Part shown: positions 45,741-54,839 of the stretch, piece by piece
Numbering within the stretch: position 1 is the stretch's first letter
Layout: every line of letters starts with the position of its first letter
Source of the DNA: Caryophanales bacterium UBA6877
Lineage (GTDB): Bacteria; Bacillota_I; Bacilli_A; RFN20; CAG-826
NCBI GenBank assembly: GCA_002451465.1
Contig: DKCJ01000024.1
Coordinates: 21,578 to 85,577, forward strand
Reading direction: 5' to 3'
DNA: 64,000 bases
Made by a program: the position numbers and the translations under genes
Notes under the pieces: generated by a model
What the model was told of the DNA's origin: nothing
Databases searched by the model: none
The model's input: only the letters and a program-made list of their open reading frames with translations

Positions 45741-45747
45741 ATGTAAG

Positions 45748-45756
45748 ATTTTACCA
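45748..45756 (-). promoter_or_regulatory. Extended -10 box before cysS
   Basis: On the minus strand TGGTAAAAT (TGn plus TAAAAT) ends 7 bases before the cysS ATG, which places the transcription start on the first codon. The -35 region is poor, as is common for extended -10 promoters. Confidence 0.5.
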
Positions 45757-45883
45757 TAAAATTTCTTTATTTTTAATAAATTACATATTAAATTTGGTTT
45801 TGAATGCATTTATATTAAAAGAAAAATAATTTAGTTTTACAAATTTATATATATTAAACCTAATATTTTTAGACTTTAGTTAA

Positions 45884-45912
45884 TTGAAAAAGAATATTGT
45901 TAATATTATAAT
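45884..45912 (+). promoter_or_regulatory. trpS promoter
   Basis: TTGAAA (45884-45889) and TATAAT (45907-45912) with a 17-base spacer, about 26 bases before the trpS ATG. Confidence 0.8.
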
Positions 45913-45938
45913 TTTTGTGATTTTGGAGGAAGAATCAT

Positions 45939-46931
45939 ATGAAAAAATCATTAAGTGGTATTAAACCTACCGGAAACTTAACTTTAGGAAATTATATAGG
46001 GGCTTTGATGCATTTTAAAGACTATCAAGATGAATACAAAAATTATATATTTGTCGCTGATTTACATGCATTAACTTTACCTATTGATCCAAAATTTCTT
46101 CATGATAATACAAAAGATATTGTTGCTTTTTATATAGCGGCAGGATTAGATCCAAAAAAGACCACAATATTTTTACAAAGTGATGTTTCAGCACATTCAG
46201 AACTTAATGCAATTATTCAAAACTATTTATATATGGGTGAGCTTTCAAGAATGACTCAATTCAAAGAAAAAAGTCAAAAACTCAATCAAAACGCAATCGG
46301 ATTAGGTCTTTTTGCTTATCCTGTTTTAATGACTGCTGATATTATTCTTTATGATGCAGATATCGTACCAGTTGGTGAAGATCAACAACAACATGTTGAA
46401 CTTGCTAGAACTTTAGTCCATAGAATGAATGAAAGATATCATCAAGAATTATTTAGAATGCCAAAAGCCGTAACTCCAAAAGTTGGCGCAAGAATTATGT
46501 CCTTAACAGATCCAACACATAAAATGTCAAAATCAGATCCAAAAGGCGATATTTTCTTAAAAGATGATTTAAAAACCATTAGAAAAAAGATTATGTCTGC
46601 TGTAACTGATATGGATAATAACATTCATTATGATCCGGTTAATAAACCAGGTATTTCAAATTTAATGACAATTTATGCTTGTTTAAAAAACGTCTCAATT
46701 GAGGATGTTGAAAATGAATTTAAAGATTGCCATCGTTATGGAGATTTTAAAAAAGCTGTGGCAGATGTGGTTTGTAATACTCTTGAACCATTCCAAAATA
46801 AATATAAAGAAGTTTTAGAAAGTGGCGAAATAGATAAAATACTTAAAGATGGCGCCTTAAAAGCGAGTAAAATTGCCAATCAAACTTTATTAAGAGTTAA
46901 AAAAGCAGTTGGTTTATACACTCATGAATAA
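45939..46931 (+). CDS. trpS: Tryptophanyl-tRNA synthetase
   Basis: Charges tRNA-Trp. The 330-residue chain has the class I motifs GIKPTGNLTLGNYIGA (TxGN HIGH variant), ADIILYDADIVPVGEDQQQHVELAR and KMSKS (HKMSKSDP). Length is typical. Strong Shine-Dalgarno (GGAGGAAGA). The end overlaps the downstream HAD gene by 8 bases (translational coupling). Confidence 0.98.
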   Translation: MKKSLSGIKPTGNLTLGNYIGALMHFKDYQDEYKNYIFVADLHALTLPIDPKFLHDNTKDIVAFYIAAGLDPKKTTIFLQSDVSAHSELNAIIQNYLYMGELSRMTQFKEKSQKLNQNAIGLGLFAYPVLMTADIILYDADIVPVGEDQQQHVELARTLVHRMNERYHQELFRMPKAVTPKVGARIMSLTDPTHKMSKSDPKGDIFLKDDLKTIRKKIMSAVTDMDNNIHYDPVNKPGISNLMTIYACLKNVSIEDVENEFKDCHRYGDFKKAVADVVCNTLEPFQNKYKEVLESGEIDKILKDGALKASKIANQTLLRVKKAVGLYTHE

Positions 46932-47757
46932 TAAATTACTTATCGGTTCAGACTTAGATGGAACTCTATTAACTGATAATAAAAAAATTCGTTTTAAAAC
47001 GAAAAGATATATTCATAAATTAAAAAAAATGGGGAATATAGTTGTTTTAGCAACCGGAAGACCGGTAAGAACAACTATTCCTTTTTATGAAAGCTTAAAA
47101 ATTGATACACCGATTATTTGTTATAATGGAGCTTTTTGTTTTAATCCTCATGATAAAAAATTTAGACCACTATCATATCCAATTCCAAAAAGTGTAATTA
47201 AAAAACATTATCCTTATTTTAAGGAAAAATTTTCTAATGCAGCATTGTGTGAAAGTTTAAACCACATTTATTATGAAGGTGAAAAAGAAATCTTTGGTTT
47301 TACCTTAATAAGAGATAAAAACAGCAAAGAATATATGCCAAAAGAAATAAGTGGACCTTTAGAAAAAACTATATCGGAAAGCGTCTATTCTTTTATTATG
47401 CATTCATTAAGACATGATGAAGAATTTAAAAATGAAATTATTTCTTATGTAAAAAATAATATGCCTGGATATATAGTAGATTTTTGGAGTGAAAATTGGT
47501 ATTTCGAAATAAGAAAAGAAGGTGTAAACAAAGCTTCAACTTTAAGAAAATTACAAAAACTATATAAAATACCGAATGAAAATGTTTATACCTTTGGTGA
47601 TTCAGTAAATGATATTCAATTAATAAATGAATTTAAGCATGGTTATACAATGGTTAATGGAAAAGAATATTTAAAAACAAATAATGTAACAAAAAAAGAC
47701 AACAACCATAATGGTGTTGTCTATGAGATTAAACAAATCTTAAAAACTAAGAATTAA
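46924..47757 (+). CDS. Cof-type HAD superfamily phosphatase
   Basis: A 277-residue hydrolase: motif I SDLDGTLLTDNK, motif II ATGRP, cap domain (80-180) and motif IV FGDSVNDIQLI. Such enzymes dephosphorylate sugar phosphates or flavin/pyridoxal precursors. The ATG lies inside the last codons of trpS. Its 3' end overlaps the convergent phosphohexomutase gene by 11 bases. Confidence 0.88.
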   Translation: MNNKLLIGSDLDGTLLTDNKKIRFKTKRYIHKLKKMGNIVVLATGRPVRTTIPFYESLKIDTPIICYNGAFCFNPHDKKFRPLSYPIPKSVIKKHYPYFKEKFSNAALCESLNHIYYEGEKEIFGFTLIRDKNSKEYMPKEISGPLEKTISESVYSFIMHSLRHDEEFKNEIISYVKNNMPGYIVDFWSENWYFEIRKEGVNKASTLRKLQKLYKIPNENVYTFGDSVNDIQLINEFKHGYTMVNGKEYLKTNNVTKKDNNHNGVVYEIKQILKTKN

Positions 47758-49465
47758 CATTTAAATCTTTTAATAATTCACTATATATTAGGTCGCAACG
47801 TTTATCACAAGACTCTTTATCTTCGCCAACAACTTCAATATAAAATTTAATTTTTGGTTCAGTTCCAGATGGTCTTATGCAAACAGTTGTTGAATCAGAT
47901 AAATAATATTTAACTAAATCACCAGTTGGAAGACCAACAATATCTTCAATCATTTTGCTTGCAGTATAATAACGTTTCTTATTGAAATAATCTTCAAATT
48001 TAGTAACGTCTTTGCCAGCAATTTTTTGTAATGGATCATAAATTGCGTGATTCATAATTTCTTCCATTTTATGAGCGCCTTTTGATCCTTCAAGATATAT
48101 ATTATAAAGTTTATTGTGGTGATAGCCATAAACTTTACCTAAATTATTATAGACATCTACAAGATTTAAACCTTGAAGGTGATAATATAAAGCCATTTCA
48201 CAATATAATAAAATTGCTTGAATACCATCTTTATCTCTAACAAATGGTTTTGGTAAGCAACCATATGATTCTTCATAACCAAATTCATAAGTTGGTCCAT
48301 TATGAATTTCATAATAATTTATACGGTCACCAATATATTTAAAACCAGTTAAAACTTGTTCAGTTTTAACGCCATAATGACCAGCAATTAATCTACCAAG
48401 TTCACTTGTAACGATTGTATTAAACATAACTCCATCTTTACTAAGTGTACCTTTCTTTTGTCTTTGACTAAATAAATAATCAATTAAAATTGCAGCTGAT
48501 TCATTACCAGTTAATAAGGCGTATTCGCCATTTTTAGTTTTACAAGCTAAACCAACTCTATCTCCATCTGGATCAGTCATACAAATTAAATCTGCATCAA
48601 TTTCTTTCGCTAATTTAATTGGTTCAATAAATGATCTTGGATCTTCTGGGTTTGGAGAAAGCGTTCCACTGAAATCTGGATCGGGTTTACATTGACTTAA
48701 AACAGGATAAACTTCATATCCGCAATCTTTAAAAACACGCATTGCATTAACATAACTCGTGCCATGATTTGGAGTATAAACAATTTTAAAACCTTTTTTA
48801 TCTAAATCTTTATTTTCTTGAATACTTTCACAAAGAGCAACATATGTGTCATCAACTTCTTTTTCAAGAATTACTTGGTCACCTCTTACTTTATCATGTG
48901 GCACTTCAACTTCAAGTTCATTTGGTAAACTATTAATAATTTTAATTAATGGTTCAATTTTTTGAGGCACCATTTGACAACCAGTCTCATCATAAACCTT
49001 ATAACCATTATAGTTTTTTGGGTTATGCGAAGCAGTAATCATAATACCTGCATCACACTTTTTATATCTAACAGCATAAGAAAGTTCTGGTGTTGGTCTT
49101 AATGAATCAAATAAATAGGTTTTAATACCCATTTCATTTAAAATATCGCTACATTCAAGAGCAAATTCACGGGAAAAATGACGATTATCATGCGAAATTG
49201 CTACACCTTTTTCTCTAGCATGTTGATGAAATTGTTTTAGATATAAACCTAATGCAACAGTTACTTTTTTAACTGTAAAATAGTTCATTCTATTTGTTCC
49301 AGGACCTAAAATACCTCTTAGACCACCTGTACCAAATTCAATGTTTTTAAAAAAAGCTTCATCTTTTGTTTCATCATCCATCTTAAGTAAAGCTTCTTTG
49401 TCTTCTTTTGATACTTTTTCGCTATTTAACCAACGATTAAAGTTTTCTAATGTATTACTTTCCAT
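47747..49465 (-). CDS. pgcA: Alpha-phosphohexomutase (phosphoglucomutase/phosphomannomutase)
   Basis: Interconverts hexose 1- and 6-phosphates. The 572 residues have the PgcA-type layout: phosphoserine loop GIMITASHNPKNYNGYK, metal loop MTDPDGDRVG, sugar-binding loop YEFGYEESYG and phosphate-binding RPSGTEPKIKFY. It has the longer eukaryote-like/Firmicutes form. Preceded by GGAGG. The product glucose 1-phosphate feeds cell-wall and teichoic or glycolipid synthesis. Confidence 0.92.
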   Translation of the reverse strand: MESNTLENFNRWLNSEKVSKEDKEALLKMDDETKDEAFFKNIEFGTGGLRGILGPGTNRMNYFTVKKVTVALGLYLKQFHQHAREKGVAISHDNRHFSREFALECSDILNEMGIKTYLFDSLRPTPELSYAVRYKKCDAGIMITASHNPKNYNGYKVYDETGCQMVPQKIEPLIKIINSLPNELEVEVPHDKVRGDQVILEKEVDDTYVALCESIQENKDLDKKGFKIVYTPNHGTSYVNAMRVFKDCGYEVYPVLSQCKPDPDFSGTLSPNPEDPRSFIEPIKLAKEIDADLICMTDPDGDRVGLACKTKNGEYALLTGNESAAILIDYLFSQRQKKGTLSKDGVMFNTIVTSELGRLIAGHYGVKTEQVLTGFKYIGDRINYYEIHNGPTYEFGYEESYGCLPKPFVRDKDGIQAILLYCEMALYYHLQGLNLVDVYNNLGKVYGYHHNKLYNIYLEGSKGAHKMEEIMNHAIYDPLQKIAGKDVTKFEDYFNKKRYYTASKMIEDIVGLPTGDLVKYYLSDSTTVCIRPSGTEPKIKFYIEVVGEDKESCDKRCDLIYSELLKDLNVNS

Positions 49466-49495
49466 TTTCCCTAAATCCTCCGTTCAATATTATAA

Positions 49496-50479
49496 TTAAT
49501 TTAAAAATTTAGTAAAACCAATATTATTTAAAATATTTCTTTCATATTTTGGTAAACTCGCTTTAAATTCTTTATTGCTTAAATAATCTAAAACTCCACC
49601 TATATCTAAAAACTTAATTTTATACGCATGGAGGAACTGATTTTCAAATTTGTACTTTTTATAAAATTCTTTATTAAATGTGAAATCCCCATATTTTGAA
49701 TCACCGACAATAGGATGATTAATTGATGCTAAATGCACTCTAATTTGATGAGTTCTACCTGTTAAAAGGTGCACATTTAATAAAGATACTTCATTATTTT
49801 GATCTAAAACTTTATATTCAGTTACCGCTTTTTTTGCACCATTTTTAATGGAACCAACTCTAACTTGATTAGTTTTACTATCTTTAATAAGTGGTTTATC
49901 AATAACGCCTTCTTTTTCATTAAATCTTCCTACAACTAGCGCTAAATAATATTTTTCAATTTGATCTCTTTCTTTAAATAACTTAATTAATTCTTGTGAA
50001 GCCCCTAAAGTTTTAGCAAAAATACATATTCCACTTGTATTTCTATCAAGTCTATGAACAGGAGAAGGAACAAAATCAATTCCATTATTTTTAAATTCAC
50101 CTTTATTCAATAAATAACTTCTTACAAAATTCGTTAATGTGTTATCTTTTTCTTTATCATCTTCGACAACAAGAACACCAACCGGTTTATTTAAAATAAG
50201 GATATTTTTATCTTCGTAAACAATATCTAAAGTATCTAAAACATTCTTGATGTCTTTTGGCTTATTAAAATCTTCAATTTGTTTGTCACTAACATAAACT
50301 TTTAATAAATCACCATTTTGCAAAATATAATTTTCCTTCACCCAATGGCCGTTAATTTTTACATCTTTTTTTCTAAAAGTTTTATAAATAAAAGACAATG
50401 GCGCTTTATTAAAATATTTTTTTAAAAATTTATCTACTCGTTGATTTTCTATATCTTCTGTTACTTTAACACTTATCAT
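49496..50479 (-). CDS. RluA-family pseudouridine synthase
   Basis: A 327-residue enzyme: S4 RNA-binding domain (about 10-75: VDKFLKKYFNKAPLSFIYKTFRK with key residues), then the catalytic domain with HRLDRNTSGICIFAK (catalytic Asp) and LLTGRTHQIRVHLASINHPIVGD. It makes pseudouridine in 23S rRNA (RluC/RluD-type). No clear Shine-Dalgarno. It is divergent from tRNA-Ser. Confidence 0.92.
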   Translation of the reverse strand: MISVKVTEDIENQRVDKFLKKYFNKAPLSFIYKTFRKKDVKINGHWVKENYILQNGDLLKVYVSDKQIEDFNKPKDIKNVLDTLDIVYEDKNILILNKPVGVLVVEDDKEKDNTLTNFVRSYLLNKGEFKNNGIDFVPSPVHRLDRNTSGICIFAKTLGASQELIKLFKERDQIEKYYLALVVGRFNEKEGVIDKPLIKDSKTNQVRVGSIKNGAKKAVTEYKVLDQNNEVSLLNVHLLTGRTHQIRVHLASINHPIVGDSKYGDFTFNKEFYKKYKFENQFLHAYKIKFLDIGGVLDYLSNKEFKASLPKYERNILNNIGFTKFLN

Positions 50480-50546
50480 ATCTAATAATTTATCATATTT
50501 TTAGATGTTTTTAGAAAACATTTTTGTTATAATATTTTGCGTAGCT

Positions 50547-50637
50547 GGAGAAATACCCAAGAGGCTGAAGGGGCGGGCTTGGAAAGCTCGTAGGTCTGTA
50601 ACAGGACGCGAGGGTTCAAATCCCTCTTTCTCCGCCA
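50547..50637 (+). tRNA. tRNA-Ser (anticodon GGA)
   Basis: A class II tRNA with a long variable arm. Acceptor GGAGAAA pairs with TTTCTCC, anticodon arm CGGGC-TTGGAAA-GCTCG (anticodon GGA), variable stem TCTGTAACAGGA and T arm GAGGG-TTCAAAT-CCCTC; CCA is encoded. A TATAAT box lies 16 bases upstream. It borders the accessory island on its right. Confidence 0.96.
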
Positions 50638-50666
50638 TCAGCATACAATACGAATCCTCATTAACT

Positions 50667-50678
50667 CCTATATATAGG
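50667..50678. promoter_or_regulatory. Palindrome CCTATATATAGG before the restriction system
   Basis: A perfect 12-base palindrome between tRNA-Ser and the restriction-modification genes. It could be an operator for the HTH domain of the first methyltransferase or a relic of integration. It is 145 bases before the methyltransferase gene and upstream of a terminator, so direct control is uncertain. Confidence 0.25.
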
Positions 50679-50733
50679 GGATTTGTAATAACAGTTTCAC
50701 TTTATGATAAAGAATAAAGCTGATATAAATAAT

Positions 50734-50763
50734 AGATCTCGTAACAATCCGAGATCTTTTTTG
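50734..50763 (+). terminator. Terminator downstream of tRNA-Ser
   Basis: An AGATCTCG/CGAGATCT stem with an 8-base loop followed by six T. It isolates tRNA-Ser from the restriction genes. Confidence 0.85.
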
Positions 50764-50806
50764 TTGGGTTTTATATGTGTATTTTAATGCACAAAGCATA
50801 CCATAG

Positions 50807-50815
50807 TGATATAAT
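50807..50815 (+). promoter_or_regulatory. Extended -10 promoter of the restriction-modification operon
   Basis: TGATATAAT (TGn plus perfect TATAAT) ends 6 bases before the ATG at 50822, which puts the transcription start on the ATG. Immediately upstream is ATGC-ACAAA-GCAT, a small inverted repeat that could be a binding site for the HTH domain of the encoded protein. Confidence 0.6.
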
Positions 50816-50821
50816 AAAACT

Positions 50822-51871
50822 ATGGAAAATAATGAATTACAGATTAGCGTTGGCGAGAACATTCGTTCTATGAGAAACAGCGAGAATCTTTCTCAGCAAG
50901 AACTCGCCTCTTTATCAGGCATTGAAAGGTCTCAACTTTCTAGAATTGAAAATGGACAGGTAGATATTCAGCTTTCTACCATCTCTAAAATAGCTACAAA
51001 TCTTAACACTACTCCCGATATTCTTTTAAAAACAACCTCATTAAAAATGCATCCGTTCGTTAAGTGGGCTGGTGGAAAAGGACAATTACTTAACAAATTA
51101 ATTAGTAAACTTCCAAAACATTTTAACAATTATTTTGAACCATTTATTGGCGGGGGCGCATTATTTTTTGAAGTTGCCCCTAAAAAAGCTGTGATTAATG
51201 ATGTAAATCTTGAACTATTATCCGTTTATAAATGTTTTAAAAACAAGATTGATTATGAAGAATTATTGAAGAAGCTTGATTATTTTTCTTCTATTCACTC
51301 TGAAGAGAATTATCTAAAAATTCGCTCTATGGATAGGAAAGATAACTTTAACTCTTTATACATGGTCGAACATGCAGCAAGAATGATTTACCTTAATAAA
51401 GCTGATTTTAATGGACTTTATCGTGTGAATTCGAAAGGCTTTTTTAATGTCCCTAGTGGAAAGAAAACTAAAGTTAACTGCTATGATCCTAACAATATGA
51501 GAAACATCTTCAATTATTTTCAAAACTCAAATATTCAAATTCTCAATGGCGATTTTGTAGAAGCTGTTAAGGATGCAAAAGCTGGTGATTTTGTCTATTT
51601 TGATCCTCCCTATGACAACTTTGAAAACAAAAATAACTTTACCTCTTACAGTAAGGATTGTTTTGATAAAAACGATCAAAAAAGACTTGCTGATTTAGCT
51701 AGGAAGCTTGATTCAATGGGTGTTTTTGTAATGCTTTCTAACCATAACACTCCTTTTATCAATGAAATTTATAAAGGTTTCAATATTGAAGTCGTTAACG
51801 CTAAAAGAATGATTGACAGTAAAGTAAGCGGTCGTTTAGGTGTTGAGGAAGTCATAATCACAAACTACTAG
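50822..51871 (+). CDS. HTH-fused Dam-type N6-adenine DNA methyltransferase (DpnII M1-like)
   Basis: Residues about 8-70 are an XRE-type helix-turn-helix (GENIRSMRNSENLSQQELAS, SRIENGQ), like a restriction controller protein. From about residue 77 (MHPFVKWAGGKGQLL) follows a complete alpha-class adenine methyltransferase with FEPFIGGGALFFE (SAM loop) and FVYFDPPYD (catalytic DPPY), most like M1.DpnII/Dam, which methylates GATC. DpnII itself has no HTH. The fusion could let the enzyme repress its own promoter while methylation builds up. The next gene starts after one base. Predicted leaderless mRNA. Confidence 0.9.
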   Translation: MENNELQISVGENIRSMRNSENLSQQELASLSGIERSQLSRIENGQVDIQLSTISKIATNLNTTPDILLKTTSLKMHPFVKWAGGKGQLLNKLISKLPKHFNNYFEPFIGGGALFFEVAPKKAVINDVNLELLSVYKCFKNKIDYEELLKKLDYFSSIHSEENYLKIRSMDRKDNFNSLYMVEHAARMIYLNKADFNGLYRVNSKGFFNVPSGKKTKVNCYDPNNMRNIFNYFQNSNIQILNGDFVEAVKDAKAGDFVYFDPPYDNFENKNNFTSYSKDCFDKNDQKRLADLARKLDSMGVFVMLSNHNTPFINEIYKGFNIEVVNAKRMIDSKVSGRLGVEEVIITNY

Positions 51872-51872
51872 T

Positions 51873-52664
51873 ATGAATAAAAAACTATTACCATATTTTA
51901 AAGGAAAAGACTTTACTCTCTATAATGGAGATTGTTTTGAGATTCTTAAGAAACTCCCTAAACATTCTTTTAATATGATTTTTGCGGACCCGCCTTATTT
52001 TTTAACAGATAATGGGATTACTTGCAGAAGTGGAAAAGAAATAAAAAAGAAAGAAAACCCTTGGGATAAGCCTAAGACTGTTCAAGAAAAAATTGCATAC
52101 AACAAAAAATGGATTGCCCTTTGCAAATCTCTTCTTACTAGTGATGGAACTATTTTTATTTCAGGTACTTTTCACAATATTTATACTATCGGCGTCGCCC
52201 TTGAAATGAACGGCTTTGATATTATAAACAACATAACATGGATAAAAAGAAATCCACCTCCTAATATTTCTTGCAGATCTTTAAAACACTCAACTGAAAC
52301 AATATTATGGGCTAAAGTAAAAAAGACGAAACATAAGTTCAATTACCCATTGATGAAAACCTATAACAATAATAAGCAAATGAATGATATATTTTTCACA
52401 AGTCTTACTAAACCATCCGAGAGAAAAGAAGGCAAACATCCAACACAAAAACCATTGGATTTACTAAAAATGATATTGGATTGTGCTACTAATGAAGGTG
52501 ACCTAGTTCTCGATCCTTTCAATGGTAGTGGCACTACAGGCATTGCTTGTGTTGTTAAAAATAGAAAGTATATCGGAATAGATAATGTAAACGAGTATTT
52601 AGAAATAACTAAAAAAAGATATGTCAAAGAAAAGGAGAAAAAGCAAAATGAAAAGAGAATTTGA
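51873..52664 (+). CDS. Beta-class adenine DNA methyltransferase (DpnA/M2.DpnII-like)
   Basis: A 263-residue methyltransferase with DPPY first (FADPPYF, near 35) and the SAM loop DPFNGSGTTG near the C-terminus, the beta-class order. HPTQKPLDLLKMI is typical. In the DpnII system this second enzyme methylates GATC also in single-stranded DNA. It starts 1 base after the first methyltransferase stop and ends in TGA inside the start of the endonuclease gene (17-base overlap). Confidence 0.9.
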   Translation: MNKKLLPYFKGKDFTLYNGDCFEILKKLPKHSFNMIFADPPYFLTDNGITCRSGKEIKKKENPWDKPKTVQEKIAYNKKWIALCKSLLTSDGTIFISGTFHNIYTIGVALEMNGFDIINNITWIKRNPPPNISCRSLKHSTETILWAKVKKTKHKFNYPLMKTYNNNKQMNDIFFTSLTKPSERKEGKHPTQKPLDLLKMILDCATNEGDLVLDPFNGSGTTGIACVVKNRKYIGIDNVNEYLEITKKRYVKEKEKKQNEKRI

Positions 52665-53526
52665 CGAAATTATGAATCATTTAGTTCCTGCTATTGCGGG
52701 TTATGAATTTTTTACAGATTTTAAAAAAGTTTATAAAAACATCTTAGATGTAGAAATTAATCTTAATATTCTAGATACACTTATAGGCAAAAAAGAAACC
52801 TTTGATCAAGATTTCATATCAATTATCAAAAGATATCCCGAAACAATATCGGTTCTTCCACTCATAATTGCAAAAAGAGGAAACATTGATATCTTAGATA
52901 ACGATAATAATGAAAGTATATATTTTGACTTTTCAAAATCAACTCATAACTCCCCAGAACAATTTTTGAAATTTGTTGAAAAATCAGGAATAAAAGAGCT
53001 TTTAATAGGTGGTCATATTTCACATCTTAAAGATTACATTACTGGTGTTGAAGTTGGACTAGATTCTAACGCAAGAAAAAATCGCTCTGGGAAAATAATG
53101 GAGGGAATCGTAGAAAAATTCCTTAAAAATAATAGATATGATTATATTTCACAAGCTACAAAAAAGGAAATAAAAGAAAAATGGGGCTATACAATGCTTG
53201 ATTCACTTAATTTAAAAGAAGGAAAAGCACAGGCTGAAAAAAGATTTGATTTTGCAGTCAAAGTTGGTGATGAGCTTTTTCTCATCGAGACAAATTACTA
53301 TGGCGGTGGCGGCTCTAAACTAAATGAGGTAAGTCGTAGCTACGAAAAATTAGCTGATGATATTAATAAACTTCCGGATTGTCAATTTATTTGGATTACT
53401 GATGGTTGCGGATGGAAATCTACTAGGAATAATCTTCAGGAATCTTATCAACACCAAAAAAATCTTTTAACTTTACTTGATTTCGATTTGTTAAAAAGGC
53501 TCCTTGATACTTATTTAAAAAATTAA
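52648..53526 (+). CDS. Type II restriction endonuclease, DpnII-like (predicted GATC)
   Basis: A 292-residue endonuclease of the DpnII/MboI family. RSGKIMEGIVEKFLK and KRFDFAVKVGDELFLIETNYYGGGGSKLNE contain the PD-(D/E)xK-like acidic residues (Asp in RFDFAV, Glu in LIETNYYG). Start MKREFDEI has AAAGGAG; nine upstream codons are less likely. Gene order M1-M2-R is the same as dpnM-dpnA-dpnB. Specificity for GATC is inferred from family only. Confidence 0.88.
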   Translation: MKREFDEIMNHLVPAIAGYEFFTDFKKVYKNILDVEINLNILDTLIGKKETFDQDFISIIKRYPETISVLPLIIAKRGNIDILDNDNNESIYFDFSKSTHNSPEQFLKFVEKSGIKELLIGGHISHLKDYITGVEVGLDSNARKNRSGKIMEGIVEKFLKNNRYDYISQATKKEIKEKWGYTMLDSLNLKEGKAQAEKRFDFAVKVGDELFLIETNYYGGGGSKLNEVSRSYEKLADDINKLPDCQFIWITDGCGWKSTRNNLQESYQHQKNLLTLLDFDLLKRLLDTYLKN

Positions 53527-54160
53527 AATTAAAATATAACTGTTAAATTATAGATTGTTTGACATCTAAAAATAGTAACATTATATTAAGACATAACGAC
53601 TTTATTTTTATATAAAACGCTCTGACTGGTTTTATAAGTAAACCTCAAGTAAAGAAAGAAGCAAGACAAGGTGACCACTCCACCTATTTCTCCTTTCCAG
53701 TTTGATAGTGAATACCAGATCCATTAGTTTAAACATTTCTTATTCGATTTAGATTTATATTCCTTATTGAATTCTTTGCTATGGTCTTTTGTGTCCAAAT
53801 AAATGAATGAGCAAATAGAAATGCATTGATCTATAAAATGATGTTCTCAATTATTAATATCGTAAATTCTTAAACTAAAAGCTGAATTTAAAGAATAAAC
53901 GGAATTTACTTTAAGAATTCATAATGTAAATTAAATTTGTCGTTTAATATTGACTAAAATAATATGATTTTGATTAAATAAAGATAGAAAAACTAGTTTC
54001 TTAATGTTATTTCTTATTAGCAATTAATTCTTACAAAAGAATAATAATGGAAGAAATTGTGCAATTTTATACCATACATCATTAATGACAATTGTTGTTC
54101 CCTAGATTGGATGTTAATTACATTATTGGGAATTTAAATATAAATAATGTGAAAACTATT
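53527..54160. other. Gene-poor stretch with one coding relic
   Basis: This 634-base stretch holds no complete gene. At 53619-53705 the plus strand reads ALTGFISKPQVKKEARQGDH and STYFSFPV before a TGA, with higher GC than its surroundings and in-frame for 28 codons; it may be the tail of a lost gene. The rest is AT-rich with multiple stops in all frames. No repeat ends or tRNA duplication marking an island border were found. Confidence 0.4.
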
Positions 54161-54694
54161 ATGAAAAAGAAATTTACATGCTTAGCTGTATTATCTTTAA
54201 TTCCATCTTTTGTATCTTGCTCACCAAAAGAAACAACTCCTGTAATGAATATTGATATGGACCATCATACGAAGGTTGAAATTAATCATCAATTTTCTAG
54301 CACAAAAGTTACTGAAGTTATAGCTTCTGATACTAATTTGATGCATAAGGAAATTAAATCTGAATCTGCTATCAGTGAGATTTTAAGTGTTTTAGACAAT
54401 GTTTTTAACCATAGTACATTTTATGATAACAATCCAATAACTTCAGGCTGGGAAACTCCATTTTTTGGAATTAAATGGGAGGATAATCAATACTTATCAA
54501 TTATTTTTTCAAAATTCCCATGTGAATCTAGAACAGATACATATGCATTTCAATATTATGGAACACTTAATGGTTTAGAAGAATTCTCAAATGTTTATGG
54601 CTTCTATTCTTCTAAGGAGTTAAATGACTCTCTTTTTAAGGCTTTGAATAATGCTTTAAAAACTGTTGAAGATGAAGATTATATTTTAGATTAA
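54161..54694 (+). CDS. Small lipoprotein of unknown function
   Basis: A 177-residue protein beginning MKKKFTCLAVLSLIPSFVSC, a lipoprotein signal with Cys20 as the modification site. The mature part is mostly beta/alpha with SGWETPFFGIKWEDNQYLSI in the middle; no family is recognised. The longer frame from 54092 lacks a signal-compatible start. No clear Shine-Dalgarno is visible before the ATG. It lies between the restriction genes and the beta-lactamase-like gene, in the accessory island. Confidence 0.6.
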   Translation: MKKKFTCLAVLSLIPSFVSCSPKETTPVMNIDMDHHTKVEINHQFSSTKVTEVIASDTNLMHKEIKSESAISEILSVLDNVFNHSTFYDNNPITSGWETPFFGIKWEDNQYLSIIFSKFPCESRTDTYAFQYYGTLNGLEEFSNVYGFYSSKELNDSLFKALNNALKTVEDEDYILD

Positions 54695-54804
54695 TGTAAC
54701 TGGTTGAATAATGATAAAGGCATTCTATATTTAACCAAAAAAATAACTGCACTCCCTTTCCTACATTATTATTCTGCCAAATACATTTTGACTATGTTGT
54801 TTGC

Positions 54805-54833
54805 TTGAAATTCATCGATGTTTTTGATATAAC
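54805..54833 (+). promoter_or_regulatory. Promoter placing the start at the ATG of the beta-lactamase-like gene
   Basis: TTGAAA (54805-54810) and TATAAC (54828-54833, with TGA before it, extended -10) have a 17-base spacer. The ATG at 54840 begins 7 bases after the -10 box, so the mRNA is predicted to be leaderless; there is no Shine-Dalgarno. This is the clearest such case in the window. Confidence 0.75.
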
Positions 54834-54839
54834 TTCAAT

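Noticed and set aside
50505..50717. A 70-residue open frame across tRNA-Ser.
   Set aside because: It simply reads through the tRNA gene and its promoter.
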